Origin: Bryobacterales bacterium | GTDB taxonomy: Bacteria; Acidobacteriota; Terriglobia; Bryobacterales; Bryobacteraceae | Direction: 5' to 3' | Length of the DNA stretch: 38,020 nt | Assembly: GCA_016789925.1 (NCBI GenBank) | Contig: JAEUQD010000116.1 | Span: 1-38,020 of the forward strand | Shown here: piece by piece, positions 7,853-15,820 of the stretch | Layout of the letters: each line of letters starts with the position of its first letter | How positions within the stretch are numbered: the stretch's first letter is position 1 | Notes under the pieces: model-generated | The model's input: only the letters and a program-made list of their open reading frames with translations | Databases searched by the model: none | Told to the model about the DNA's origin: nothing | Translations under genes and position numbers: made by a program

Positions 7853-9007
7853 TCAGGCCGCGCGCGAATGGAATCTCTCTGGCTCCAGATAGCGAAGTAG
7901 ACAGCCCACTCCGCCAAGCTGCATCAACACATCACTGTGATTGACGACCTCTATCTTGCAGCGCCCTTGCTCCGCCCATCGCACAAGTTCTTCCTTGACG
8001 TCCACGTGCAGGAACTCGCTGTCCCCGCAGCGAGGACACTTGTCGGGCGTCACCGGCTCAAGTCCTTTTGCTTCACAGGAACAGCACATCCAGCCCGGAT
8101 CTGGCGCATAGGACTTCGCCAGAACGAGAACATCCACTTGCCCGTCCTGGAGCGCCTTGGCGCTGGCGCCGGTACCAATGACCGCGAGCCCATTGGACAG
8201 CACAGCGCGCTGGAGCCGCTCGACCACCGCCACCGACTCCCGTTCCTCCTGTTCGACGAAGGAGAGCAGGGTGGCCGCCACGACATCCGATACCCGGTCA
8301 CCTCCCGAAGCGTGCACGATATCGACAAGTCTCTTTTCCAGGTGCTTCGGCAGCGCCTTCGCAATCCGTGCTGTGATCCGCGGACTCCCCGCCAGAATCA
8401 GGTGCCCATAGCCCCGGGCCGACATCAGTTGATCGAGTACCCTGATCTCCTCGTTGATGAATTGATTCGTACGTTCCTCGCGGTGGCGCTGATAGTGATC
8501 TTTCGTCCACTCCCGGCCCACACGTTCACGTAGTTCCGGCCGGTCCTTCCAGACCTGTTCAGTCACAGAGCCGAGGTTGACCGCCAGAATGCGGACGCTC
8601 GCTTCCGTGGCGAACATCACCACATAGCGGTCGTAGGTGTCCTTGAGCTCAACCAGGTGATAGATATTGGGAGTCGAGTTCACTGTAAGCCAGGTGGGAA
8701 GGGGCACGTGAAACGAAAGCGCCATCAAGAACGGCATGTCACCCTCACGAACGAAGATGGCGGCTCCCTTCGAGGACGGGTGAATGCCAGACTCGATAAA
8801 AGCCGCTACGCGAGCGAGTGCTGCGTCAACCGTCTCGCGGTCTGGTCCGGTGACGGATTTCCGGAAAAGGTGTTTGCGCTCCTCCAAGGCACTGTGGTAT
8901 ACGGGTTGCCCCGCCTCGAGGTTCAGGTAGCAGCTAATCACCGGCGCGTCCGTTTCCGCCAGGGTCGCAAGGGTCCTAATGTGCTTTTGAAGCTCCGTCA
9001 GTTCCAT
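7853..9007 (-). CDS. Bacterial eRF1-like protein (baeRF family) with zinc ribbon
   Basis: The 384-aa product starts at ATG 9007 with GAGG 8 nt upstream. It resembles the bacterial relatives of archaeo-eukaryotic release factor 1/Vms1 (baeRF): an N-terminal domain (VISCYLNLEAGQ, then GAAIFVREGD), a central domain (YDRYVVMFATEASVRILAVN, then HLILAGSPRITARIAKALP) and an eL30-like C-terminal domain (AVVERLQRA, then DVLVLAKSY) interrupted by a zinc ribbon C308-x2-C311...C324-x2-C327. Bacterial members have been proposed to act at ribosomes under stress, which fits the hibernation factor and DksA-like protein in the other arm of this island. No GGQ loop is evident, so peptide release as in eRF1 is not supported; assignment to a numbered subfamily needs a profile search. 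Confidence 0.8.
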   Translation of the reverse strand: MELTELQKHIRTLATLAETDAPVISCYLNLEAGQPVYHSALEERKHLFRKSVTGPDRETVDAALARVAAFIESGIHPSSKGAAIFVREGDMPFLMALSFHVPLPTWLTVNSTPNIYHLVELKDTYDRYVVMFATEASVRILAVNLGSVTEQVWKDRPELRERVGREWTKDHYQRHREERTNQFINEEIRVLDQLMSARGYGHLILAGSPRITARIAKALPKHLEKRLVDIVHASGGDRVSDVVAATLLSFVEQEERESVAVVERLQRAVLSNGLAVIGTGASAKALQDGQVDVLVLAKSYAPDPGWMCCSCEAKGLEPVTPDKCPRCGDSEFLHVDVKEELVRWAEQGRCKIEVVNHSDVLMQLGGVGCLLRYLEPERFHSRAA

Positions 9008-9079
9008 GAAATGATCCTCTTGTAGCGAATTGTGTGGTCCTCGGACCGGGCTCGTCTGCCGCAGCGGTGCGACGCCGGG

Positions 9080-9226
9080 TCACTCCAGTAACAGGATTGC
9101 GAGAAATAGGCCGCCGAAAAGGACTACCGTTAAGCCGCTTACGCCCAGGTAGAGCAGCATCGACTCGCCTGTTGAACGGAGCCGCCCATGGCCCCGCTTG
9201 ATTTCCTCATTCAGTTCTCTGAACAC
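9080..9226 (-). CDS. 48-aa single-pass membrane protein, paralogue of the one at 15201
   Basis: This small gene starts at GTG 9226 behind an almost ideal ribosome site (AAGGAGGTAATGCC-GTG). The product begins VFRELNEEIKRGHGR, a charged amphipathic cytoplasmic head, followed by one hydrophobic segment at about residues 24-47 that contains VVLFGGLFLAILLLE. It aligns with the 47-aa product at 15201-15344 at about 23 identical positions of 47, including the shared E-x-I-x-RG-x-GR head and the VLFGGL tail. I do not recognise a named family. It lies 26 bp after UPF0182 and 72 bp before baeRF, so co-transcription is very likely. Conservation of a paralogue in the opposite arm is the main evidence that it is real. 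Confidence 0.75.
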   Translation of the reverse strand: MFRELNEEIKRGHGRLRSTGESMLLYLGVSGLTVVLFGGLFLAILLLE

Positions 9227-9252
9227 GGCATTACCTCCTTGGCCTAAGTAGG

Positions 9253-12045
9253 TTACCTTTGAATTGCCAGGCGTTCGATCACGGAGCCGAGCTGCTTGAG
9301 TTCTTCGCCGAATCGGGCCCAGTCGCCATCCCGCTGCGCCTGGAGCATCCGGTCGTAATGCATCTTCGCCTGCGCATTCAGCGGAGCTCCCACTGTGGCC
9401 TGCTTATCGTCGGTTGCCGGAATGCCGGTCAGCAGCTGGCCGGATGGCGCAGCACCAGACGGCGGCGCGTTCCCGAACACCCTGGCCAGACTGGCATCGA
9501 GCGTCGGCTCCATGGCGATTCGATTCTCGGCGACCACGATGACACGCCGCAGTTCAGGTATCTTCCCGGTAACAGCCCGCAGGTAGAGCGGCTGCACGTA
9601 GATCAGGGATTCCTTGATTGGAATGACCATGAGCGTGCCCAGAATCACCTGTGAACCGGCCTGGCTCCACAGCGTGATCTGCCGTGAGACCTCAGGATCC
9701 TGATTGATGCGGGCCGTTACCTGCTTGGGTCCGAAGATCAAGCGTTGCTTGGGAAAGCGGTAGACGACCAGCTGGCCATAGTGTTCCCCGTCCGCGCGCG
9801 CTACCATCCACGCCGCCAGATTATCCTTGCGTTGCGGGGTGAACGGCAGCATGAGAATGAACTCCTCGGCTTTTTCCTCGGGCAGTTTCATGATCGTGTA
9901 GTACGGCTCCATGACCTGTGATTCACTCTTGTCTCCCGAGCCGGTCACCGAGGCGACTGTCCATTGGTCCTCTTTGTTGTAGAAGACCTGGGGTTGGTCC
10001 ATGTGATAGGTGGAGTAGACCGCAGTCTGGATTTTGAAGATGTCTTCGGGATACCTGAGATGCTCGCGCAAACCGGCGGGCATTTCCGCGAGCGGCCGGA
10101 GGATCTCCGGGAAGATGCGGGCATAGGTCTGAATCACCGGATCCCGTTCGTCGGCGATGTACAGCGTGACATCGCCGTGGTAGGCGTCCACCACAGCCTT
10201 GACGGAGTTGCGAATGTAGTTGGTGCCACGCCCAACCGGTTGCGAGTAGGGGTAGCGATCGCTGATGGTGTAGGCATCATTGATCCAGAAAAGGCGGCCC
10301 TCGAAGATCACCAGGTACGGGTCGCCGTCAAAGTGCAGGAACGGCGCAACTTTGCCGAGCCGCTCGCGGATGCCGCGGTGGTAGAGGACGCGGCTATCGG
10401 CCGTCAGATCATTGGAAAGCAGCAGCTTCATGTCGGCAAACCGCGTGGCAAACAGTAACTGCCGCCAGGTCGATCCGACCGGGACGCCGCCATCGCCGGC
10501 ATAACTGGTGAAGACATTGTCCTCTCCGGCGGGATGGTTAAACTCCTTCACGTTGGTCTTTACATAGACGGGGGAGTTCGACATTTCACCGAAGTAGATT
10601 TCGGGGCGATCCACGTTCAGCGAAGGAACCGTGGAAGCCGGCGGGATGTCTTTGACGAACAGGACCGGCAGGCCCTCACCCGTTGCCTTGGCGACGGGCC
10701 CGACGGTCAGCCCGAAGCCGTGCGTGAAGGTGAGGCGCTCGTTGATCCAGTTGCGATTCGGGAGGCTCGCCGCTGACAACTCCCGCGGGGAGAGCATGAC
10801 CTGCTGCACCTCACCGTTGATGCGATAGCGGTCGTTGTCCACGGACTGGAACTCGTAGTAGGTCCGAATCTCCTGAATCTGTCCAAAGGTATCGAGCAGA
10901 GGCTGTTGATCCCACAGCCGGATGTTCTGGATGGTGCGCTGATTGTCTTGGATGTCCTGGGCGCTGAGCGTCTTCTCTCCGGTCAACTCACGTTCTTGCA
11001 CCCCGTCGAGTCCGAACGCTTTGCGAGTGGCGGCGATGTTGAGTTTGATGTAGGGTGTTTCCTTGACCAACTCATTGGGAGCCACGGAGAACCGCTGCAG
11101 CATAGCCGGGAATAGGGCTCCCCCAATAAGTGATAACGCGTAGGCGGCGACTCCGGCCCAGAACGTTCGGTTCCTGACGCGGAAAACGCACACAAGGGCC
11201 AGAGCGGAGGCCAGTAGGGCGGCATAGAATTTCACCCACAGCAGTGGCAACCGCGCAGCGATGTCTGTATAGCCCGCTCCAGCAACCGGTCCCGCGGTCG
11301 AATAGAGCAGATTCGGCATTGATAGGTAGACTTGCCAGGCAAGGATTAAGAAGAATGCCGACGCAAGGCCCAGGATGTGTGCTCGGGGGCCACGTCGCCG
11401 CAGAAAGGAGATGACCCCGTCGCCATCATCTCCCACACTGCGGACCACGTAGACTGCGGCCGCGCCTATCAGGCTCACCGCGCAAAGGACGAATAGCAGG
11501 CCCGCGGCGAGATCAAGCACCGGCAGCGTGAAGAAGTAAAACCCGATGTCACGCCCGAAGATCGGATCAGCCTCACCGAACGGCTGCTGATGGCGGAACC
11601 GCAGGAAGGTATCCCACGCTCCCCAGCCAAACACTCCAGCAAAGGCGCCAATGACCAGCGACGCGGGCGGAATCATGCGCGGAACCAGGACGGCGAGATC
11701 GGGAATCGGCACGCCCTCCTCGCTGACGCGAAAGGCGGGTTCATCGCGGTTCGGCACGGCGCTCAGCCGCAGAGCGAGTCGGAGATTGAACCACACGAGC
11801 GCGGCCGCAGTCAGGCCGATCATGAGGCCCAAGCTGAGCTTCGCAACCAATACCGTTGAAAAAACCACCCCAAACCCAAGATTCTGGAACCACAGCCAGT
11901 CTGTGTAGAATCCGGCCATTGATGGCCAGATTACGAGCAAAGCGGCAATCATGCCCAGGCCCAGCAACGTCCAAGAACTCCTGCCCCTTCCGTGCTGTCC
12001 ATGTCTGTCCGCTGTCGCGCGATTGGCGTCCGATCTTAGTTGCAC
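9253..12045 (-). CDS. UPF0182 family multi-pass membrane protein
   Basis: A 930-aa protein starts at GTG 12045 with GGGAGGACCA directly upstream (GGAGG, 5 nt spacing). It has about seven membrane segments in the first 320 residues (for example [20 protein letters not shown]), with the family landmark [17 protein letters not shown] near residue 47, followed by a large extracytoplasmic domain containing [35 protein letters not shown] and DRYPYS. Length and order match UPF0182/COG1615 proteins, whose function remains unknown. It is the first gene of the left arm, and the conserved box at 12115-12160 lies 70 bp upstream of its start codon. Presence of a large exposed domain suggests envelope function, but that is inference. 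Confidence 0.92.
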   Translation of the reverse strand: MQLRSDANRATADRHGQHGRGRSSWTLLGLGMIAALLVIWPSMAGFYTDWLWFQNLGFGVVFSTVLVAKLSLGLMIGLTAAALVWFNLRLALRLSAVPNRDEPAFRVSEEGVPIPDLAVLVPRMIPPASLVIGAFAGVFGWGAWDTFLRFRHQQPFGEADPIFGRDIGFYFFTLPVLDLAAGLLFVLCAVSLIGAAAVYVVRSVGDDGDGVISFLRRRGPRAHILGLASAFFLILAWQVYLSMPNLLYSTAGPVAGAGYTDIAARLPLLWVKFYAALLASALALVCVFRVRNRTFWAGVAAYALSLIGGALFPAMLQRFSVAPNELVKETPYIKLNIAATRKAFGLDGVQERELTGEKTLSAQDIQDNQRTIQNIRLWDQQPLLDTFGQIQEIRTYYEFQSVDNDRYRINGEVQQVMLSPRELSAASLPNRNWINERLTFTHGFGLTVGPVAKATGEGLPVLFVKDIPPASTVPSLNVDRPEIYFGEMSNSPVYVKTNVKEFNHPAGEDNVFTSYAGDGGVPVGSTWRQLLFATRFADMKLLLSNDLTADSRVLYHRGIRERLGKVAPFLHFDGDPYLVIFEGRLFWINDAYTISDRYPYSQPVGRGTNYIRNSVKAVVDAYHGDVTLYIADERDPVIQTYARIFPEILRPLAEMPAGLREHLRYPEDIFKIQTAVYSTYHMDQPQVFYNKEDQWTVASVTGSGDKSESQVMEPYYTIMKLPEEKAEEFILMLPFTPQRKDNLAAWMVARADGEHYGQLVVYRFPKQRLIFGPKQVTARINQDPEVSRQITLWSQAGSQVILGTLMVIPIKESLIYVQPLYLRAVTGKIPELRRVIVVAENRIAMEPTLDASLARVFGNAPPSGAAPSGQLLTGIPATDDKQATVGAPLNAQAKMHYDRMLQAQRDGDWARFGEELKQLGSVIERLAIQR

Positions 12046-12114
12046 TGGTCCTCCCGAGTCACGTCAGCCGTTCAAATGGGATGTCCCACAATCGAGTGTA
12101 GGCTGGAAGTCACA

Positions 12115-12160
12115 GATCGACAAATAGATAGTTCCGACGCTATACCTCGAAATACCCGAG
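12115..12160 (-). promoter_or_regulatory. NhaR-type box A, upstream of UPF0182
   Basis: The plus-strand text starts GATCGACAAATAGATAGTTC, continues through TATACCTCG and ends with the dyad CTCG (12146-12149)...CGAG (12157-12160). Box B at 12768 matches it in the same register, with the dyad 31 bases from the motif start in both. It lies 70-115 bp upstream of the UPF0182 GTG and has the same orientation relative to that gene as box B has to the secreted-protein gene. Assignment to the neighbouring LysR-type regulator is inference. Confidence 0.6.
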
Positions 12161-12290
12161 TATTCAACGGCAGTCACGAAGCGCCTAGCTTCTTGACCGG
12201 GTGTTCGACCTGGATGCGGGCATTCCTGGATGCAGGGACCACCCGGTTCTTTGCCGGAGACGGCCCCCGCATGTTGGTCAAGTAGCAGAT

Positions 12291-12730
12291 CTACTGAAAT
12301 CGTTGGGCTGTCTGCTGAAGCAGTGAGGCTCGCATGGCCAAGCCCTTGGCGTGAGCCCGAAGCATGGACCGGTTCTTCTTCATGTCGTCCGCTTTCATCA
12401 ACTCGTCCTTATTGTTGTGAAAGATAGCCAGCAACTGGACTTTCTGCTTGAGAAGGTCCCAATCCTTGTCACCTCGCTGGACGAACTGCGGATTTGCCTC
12501 CGTAAGCTCGACGACCAGCCTCTGGATGTTCTCGATATCCCCCCCATGGCGGCGATTCCGTCGCGGACGGCCTGAGCGTCGGGTTGCTTCGCCTTCAGGA
12601 GAAGGTTAACCTGTTCGCTCCCCTTCTGTAATTTGCCGGCGTGGGTCCTGATCTCCGCAAGCCGCGTGTCCGCGAAGGCCGAGGTGGCCAACACGGTCAA
12701 GCATAGTGCGCTACTGAGTAAGTGCTTCAT
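12291..12730 (-). pseudogene. Short exported helical protein gene, frame broken at a G7 run
   Basis: Translation starts at ATG 12730 (AGGAGA 5 nt upstream) with a clear signal peptide (MKHLLSSALCLTVLATSAFA). The first frame is coherent for 64 codons (DTRLAEIRTHAGKL, then DAQAVRDGIAAMGG) and then reaches a run of seven G (plus-strand C at 12539-12545). Reading straight on gives Ser/Arg-rich nonsense to a stop at 12398. Re-reading one G (a -1 shift) restores a helical sequence (DIENIQRLVVELTEANPQF, then DKDWDLLKQKVQLLAIFHNN, then MLRAHAKGLAMRASLLQQT) ending at TAG 12291, total 146 aa. Causes may be an assembly error, a real homopolymer mutation, phase variation or programmed frameshifting. Box B lies 38 bp upstream. 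I do not recognise a family. Confidence 0.7.
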
Positions 12731-12767
12731 GTTTTTCTCCTGTTTCGATGCTAGCCTCGAAGCGACG

Positions 12768-12814
12768 GATCGACAGATAGGCAGTTTCGACGCTATACCT
12801 CGTAATAGCCGAGG
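12768..12814 (-). promoter_or_regulatory. NhaR-type box B, upstream of the short exported-protein gene
   Basis: Plus-strand text begins GATCGACAGATAGGCAGTTT, shares CGACGCTATACCTCG exactly with box A, and ends in the perfect dyad CCTCG (12798-12802)...CGAGG (12810-12814) with a 7-base spacer. It lies 38-84 bp upstream of the ATG at 12730, a usual position for a LysR-type activator site. Confidence 0.6.
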
Positions 12815-12929
12815 TGTGAATTGACTATCCCGTGGTGGGCTCAAGCAAGGCTCACCGGCTCTGAATCCCGCACGGGCAGTTTCCATCAATCGCTCAGACA
12901 GCCACATTCAGAGAGCGCACCGCGCGAAC

Positions 12930-13838
12930 TTAGAGGCTTTTCCCAAAAAGGGATTGCCGGGCCGATTCTGAAATGGCCACCACGGCCGGATGTTTGAGCT
13001 TTCGCTCGACCGAGATTGCGTAGAAGCGTTCAGTCACCGCCTCCGTTCGGCCAACCACTGAAACGTGGTGGTGACGGCGAACATCCTGCTCGACGGCTGT
13101 CGGAGCCACGAACACACCCACTCCAGCTTGTCCGAAGACCTTGAGAAGAGCGCTGTCCTGGAACTGTCCGACAATTCGAGGGCGTATGTTTTGGGCCTCA
13201 AACCACTGCTCCAATGATCGGCGCACCGCCGCATTTTCCAACGGGAGCAGGATCGGGGCGCCATCCAGCGAGGCGGGAAAGTTCTTTCGATACTTGGTGG
13301 CCAATGTCGGTTTGGCGAAGAAGGTGACCCCGCAACTACCAAGCAAGTGGCTGAACGCACGAACACGAACGCCGGGGCCGACGGGTGCGTCCGACAGGAC
13401 CAAGTCAAGCCCGAATGTGGCGAGCTCCGCCATCAGCTTCTCCGGCTGGTCCTCATAGCACACAATCTGAACAGGTTCAGGCAAGGTAAGCGCTGGCTCT
13501 ATGAGCCGGTAGGCTATGAGTTTAGGCAGAGCATCGGAAACGCCCACCACAAGGCGAATCGGCCGCCCGGCGGGACGGCCCTTGAGGGCGTCGGTGAATT
13601 CGCGACCCAACGAGAAGATCTCATTGGCGTAGCGATAGGCCAGGCGCCCGACCTCCGTGGGTACTAGGTTGCGCCCTGACCTCGTGAAGAGCTTCGCGCC
13701 CAGGGCATTCTCAAGGGCGCGGATTTGGCCGGTAATCGTGGGCTGCGCGAGGAGCAACTCCTTGCTCGCCTTGGCGATGCTGCCCTCTCGTGCGACCATC
13801 CAGAAATAGAGCAGGTGGTGATAGTTGAGCCATTCCAT
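12930..13838 (-). CDS. nhaR: NhaR-type LysR family transcriptional regulator
   Basis: From ATG 13838 the product is 302 aa, the usual LysR length; an ATG at 13850 would add four residues. The winged helix-turn-helix covers about residues 5-63 (LNYHHLLYFWMVAREGSI, then AQPTITGQIRALENALGAKL), and matches the NhaR branch strongly (NYxHLxYFW, TITGQIRALE, YRYANEIFSL). The co-inducer half contains GVSDALPKLIAYRLIEPAL, GLDLVLSDAPV, FQDSALLKVFGQAGVGVFVA and ERKLKHPAVVAI. E. coli NhaR responds to sodium and activates nhaA; no nhaA is in this window. The gene is divergent from the DksA-like operon, and its leader contains box C, consistent with autoregulation. The sensed signal here is unknown, though TerC, PiT and UPF0182 neighbours hint at ion or envelope stress. 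Confidence 0.88.
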   Translation of the reverse strand: MEWLNYHHLLYFWMVAREGSIAKASKELLLAQPTITGQIRALENALGAKLFTRSGRNLVPTEVGRLAYRYANEIFSLGREFTDALKGRPAGRPIRLVVGVSDALPKLIAYRLIEPALTLPEPVQIVCYEDQPEKLMAELATFGLDLVLSDAPVGPGVRVRAFSHLLGSCGVTFFAKPTLATKYRKNFPASLDGAPILLPLENAAVRRSLEQWFEAQNIRPRIVGQFQDSALLKVFGQAGVGVFVAPTAVEQDVRRHHHVSVVGRTEAVTERFYAISVERKLKHPAVVAISESARQSLFGKSL

Positions 13839-13851
13839 GTTCTTGATCATA

Positions 13852-13898
13852 CCTCGGCTTTGCCGATGATTATACTCTGAATTATCTATTTGTCGATG
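13852..13898 (+). promoter_or_regulatory. NhaR-type box C in the nhaR/DksA-like divergent promoter
   Basis: Read on the minus strand it begins CATCGACAAATAGATAATTC at 13898, then TATAATCATCGGC, and ends with GCCGAGG at 13852. It aligns without gaps to boxes A and B, and contains the dyad CGGC (13855-13858)-TTT-GCCG (13862-13865). It occupies most of the short gap between nhaR and the DksA-like gene, the classical position of a LysR-type autoregulatory site. Confidence 0.6.
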
Positions 13899-13928
13899 GA
13901 TTGAGTCTGCCCTAAAGTGGAATCGGAG

Positions 13929-14528
13929 ATGAAGAACGTGAACACTTTTGAGGAACACGCGCACAACGGACCTCGGCGGCGGGACCCTCCGGTGGCGTGT
14001 TCCTCTCTGGTTTGTCGCCCGCCGCCGGGCCTGTGCGCTTCTAACGCAGCCCGATCAATGCGAACGCTTCTCGGGCATATCGACGATAGCAGGCCCTTGT
14101 GGCGGGCCATCCAGGTGCAGCGGATTCGTGGGACGGTCACCAATCGGCTTCAATTCGCAAACACCGAGACGGTAATACCGCCAGAATGCCGTGAGCTCCT
14201 GCTAACGAAAAGGGCAGAATTGGCAGCCGTTCTTCAAAGCAGACATGGCGCACTGGCAGAACTGGGGCACGTCGCCGAAGAAGATCAGGCACCGGTGATC
14301 CATGGCGAATTTATTGCGGTGCGTATCAACCAGATCAGTCGTGAGCAGCTTGATCTGGTGATGTCGGCCTTGGCACGACTGGACTCGGGAGAATACGGCA
14401 TCTGCGTCGAGTGTGAACGCCCCATTGCCGCCAAACGCTTGGCCGCTGTCCCGTGGGCCAGCCACTGTGTCGCCTGCCAGGAACAGCTTGACTCGATACG
14501 CGATTCCTTGGAAAGGACACAAACGTGA
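13929..14528 (+). CDS. DksA/TraR-type C4 zinc-finger protein
   Basis: The C-terminal part is clear: a helical region (ECRELLLTKRAELAAVLQSR, then ISREQLDLVMSALARLDSG) followed by the DksA/TraR zinc finger C159-x2-C162...C180-x2-C183 (YGICVECERPIAAKRLAAVP). DksA-like proteins bind in the RNA polymerase secondary channel and tune rRNA and stress transcription. The 199-aa frame starts at ATG 13929; GTG at 13938 with GGAG 9 nt upstream and ATG at 14059 are alternatives. Residues about 8-38 are low-complexity and are encoded by the dispersed repeat at 13950-14043, so the extended N-terminus may be an insertion or may be untranslated. The stop overlaps the GTG of the receiver gene by 4 bases. Confidence 0.8.
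   Translation: MKNVNTFEEHAHNGPRRRDPPVACSSLVCRPPPGLCASNAARSMRTLLGHIDDSRPLWRAIQVQRIRGTVTNRLQFANTETVIPPECRELLLTKRAELAAVLQSRHGALAELGHVAEEDQAPVIHGEFIAVRINQISREQLDLVMSALARLDSGEYGICVECERPIAAKRLAAVPWASHCVACQEQLDSIRDSLERTQT
13950..14043 (-). repeat. Dispersed ~91-bp repeat, copy R1
   Basis: Read on the minus strand, this copy starts AGAAGCGCACAGG, has CGACAAA and AGAGGAACA in its middle and ends TCCGTTGTGCGCGTGTTCC. Copy R2 (15911-16000, plus strand) has the same blocks in the same order at almost the same length. R1 also has an internal 11-bp inverted repeat: GAGGAACACGC at 13950-13960 and GCGTGTTCCTC at 13995-14005. It lies within the 5' part of the DksA-like reading frame. Confidence 0.7.
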
Positions 14529-14998
14529 CAAGTTCCACGATGGAAAAACAACTTCAGCATCAACGGGCAACGGACGAACGAAGTGCGGTATTCCTAATCA
14601 GTCCTTTTAAAGAGGACCACATCTTTGTAGCTCGGATCTTCGACGGCGTCACCTGGAGGGTATCGGGGGTCTCCAGTTGCGCTGAGGCGCTGGAGATACT
14701 TCCCGCGTGGCGCTCGGCGGTCGTCATCTGTGATTCGGAGCTTCCCGACGGCGATTGGAAAGAGATCTTGGAGGCATTGGTCTTGCTGCCGTGTCCGCCG
14801 CCGATGGTTGTGACCTCTCGGCTCGCGGACGAGCGCCTTTGGGGGGAGGTGCTCCATCTCGGCGGTTACGACGTGCTCGCCAAACCCCTTGACAAAAGAG
14901 AAGTGCTTTGGGCGGTCAACTCAGCCTGGCAGCAATGTTACCGCCGGATGGAGCCGATCACACGGGCAAAACAGGCAGCCGCGGCCACGATGCAGTGA
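14525..14998 (+). CDS. Stand-alone response-regulator receiver domain protein
   Basis: The 157-aa frame starts at GTG 14525, overlapping the stop of the DksA-like gene (GTGA); an ATG at 14540 is an alternative. The fold of a CheY-like receiver is visible: FLISPFKED at the first strand, VVICDSELPDGDW with likely phospho-acceptor D70, MVVTSRL with T97 and VLAKPLDKREVL with conserved K120. The usual acidic pair at the first strand is not obvious (SPFKED). No output domain follows, so it may act by protein-protein contact, possibly with an unlinked kinase; no kinase is adjacent. The translational overlap suggests equal production with the DksA-like protein. Confidence 0.75.
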   Translation: MTSSTMEKQLQHQRATDERSAVFLISPFKEDHIFVARIFDGVTWRVSGVSSCAEALEILPAWRSAVVICDSELPDGDWKEILEALVLLPCPPPMVVTSRLADERLWGEVLHLGGYDVLAKPLDKREVLWAVNSAWQQCYRRMEPITRAKQAAAATMQ

Positions 14999-15200
14999 CT
15001 CTGTGCTGACCTCAGCGAAGGAGGTCGAGAAATGGTGCTGCCAAGTCCGAAGGAACAGACAAAACATGACCGCGGACGAGCGCCAATCATTGGGTTCGGC
15101 TTACTACACCATTTGTGTCGTTATCGCCGGGGCTCTCGTGGGGTTTTGTACCTCGGCAGTCTTCTGGAACGAGTCAACTAGTACAGAGAGGACAAGAATC

Positions 15201-15344
15201 ATGTTTAGCAGCTTGGATGAACAAATCGAACGCGGGCAGGGGCGGAAGTCCACCACGGAGCGGTTACTCCAGTATGCCGGTGTACTGCTGATGAGCACCG
15301 TGCTCTTTGGCGGGTTGTACGTCGGAATCCGCTTTCTGGAATGA
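15201..15344 (+). CDS. 47-aa single-pass membrane protein, paralogue of the one at 9080
   Basis: From ATG 15201 the product begins MFSSLDEQIERGQGR and ends in one hydrophobic segment with TVLFGGLYVGIRFLE. It shares about 23 of 47 residues with the 48-aa protein encoded at 9080-9226 and starts at the matching residue, which is why I choose this ATG (GAGAGG about 9 nt upstream). The open frame reaches further upstream; an ATG at 15066 with AAGGA before it would give a 92-aa protein with an additional hydrophobic segment (YYTICVVIAGALVGFC). Both versions are membrane proteins. It is placed between the receiver gene and the hibernation factor gene on the same strand. The family is unknown to me. 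Confidence 0.7.
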   Translation: MFSSLDEQIERGQGRKSTTERLLQYAGVLLMSTVLFGGLYVGIRFLE

Positions 15345-15350
15345 ACTGTT

Positions 15351-15470
15351 GTGGCGAGATCCACTAACCCGCCAACGCTAAGGAAGCTGTTGGAGGAAGA
15401 ACGAGACCGCCAAAGACCTCTTGTGTCTTTCGTCAATGACTTAATTGCTTGGAGGAGCCGGCCAACATGA
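15351..15470 (+). CDS. Possible 39-aa basic peptide coupled to hpf
   Basis: A GTG-initiated frame of 39 codons (begins VARSTNPPTLRKLLEEERDR) ends in ATGA overlapping the hpf start codon. The sequence is hydrophilic and helical-looking, and the overlap suggests translational coupling, but there is no ribosome site and no homologue I recognise. It fills the 122-base gap between the tiny membrane protein and hpf and could be chance. Confidence 0.25.
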   Translation: MARSTNPPTLRKLLEEERDRQRPLVSFVNDLIAWRSRPT

Positions 15471-15820
15471 GACTTCTTATACGTGGGCAGCAGACCGGTT
15501 GGACCGACGACCTGCGGCGACACGCCGAGAGGAGGGTGCACTTTGCTTTGAGCCGGTTCAGCCCGAGCATTGGTTTGGTGACTCTAGACCTCCGGGATTC
15601 CCCGACGGCGCTTGATGACCTTGGTAGGACCTGCCGGATTGTCGTGCATTTGGTACCCCGCGGAAACGTTCTTGTCGAGGAAACGCAGAAGGACACTTCC
15701 TCCGCAATCGACCAAGCGGCAGAGTGTGCCGGCCGCGCGGTGCGGCGTGCGCTGGAGCGAGATCGCGAATGGGAAGCAGATCCAACGCAGCCGAAAGCTA
15801 CCGGAGGCCCGAAGTCATGA
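15467..15820 (+). CDS. hpf: Short ribosome hibernation-promoting factor (HPF/RaiA, S30AE family)
   Basis: The ATG at 15467 has GGAGGAG 9 nt upstream and gives 117 aa. The order of elements matches a short HPF/RaiA: strand (MRLLIRGQQ), helix (WTDDLRRHAERRVHFALSRF), strands (GLVTLDLRDS, then CRIVVHLVPRGNVLVEETQK) and a final helix (SSAIDQAAECAGRAVRRALE) where many HPFs have DLYAAID-like sequence. These proteins bind the 30S subunit and hold ribosomes inactive during starvation. It lacks the C-terminal dimerisation domain of long HPF. Its stop overlaps the start of the next ORF (ATGA). Identity of this divergent member is inferred from pattern. Confidence 0.75.
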   Translation: MRLLIRGQQTGWTDDLRRHAERRVHFALSRFSPSIGLVTLDLRDSPTALDDLGRTCRIVVHLVPRGNVLVEETQKDTSSAIDQAAECAGRAVRRALERDREWEADPTQPKATGGPKS

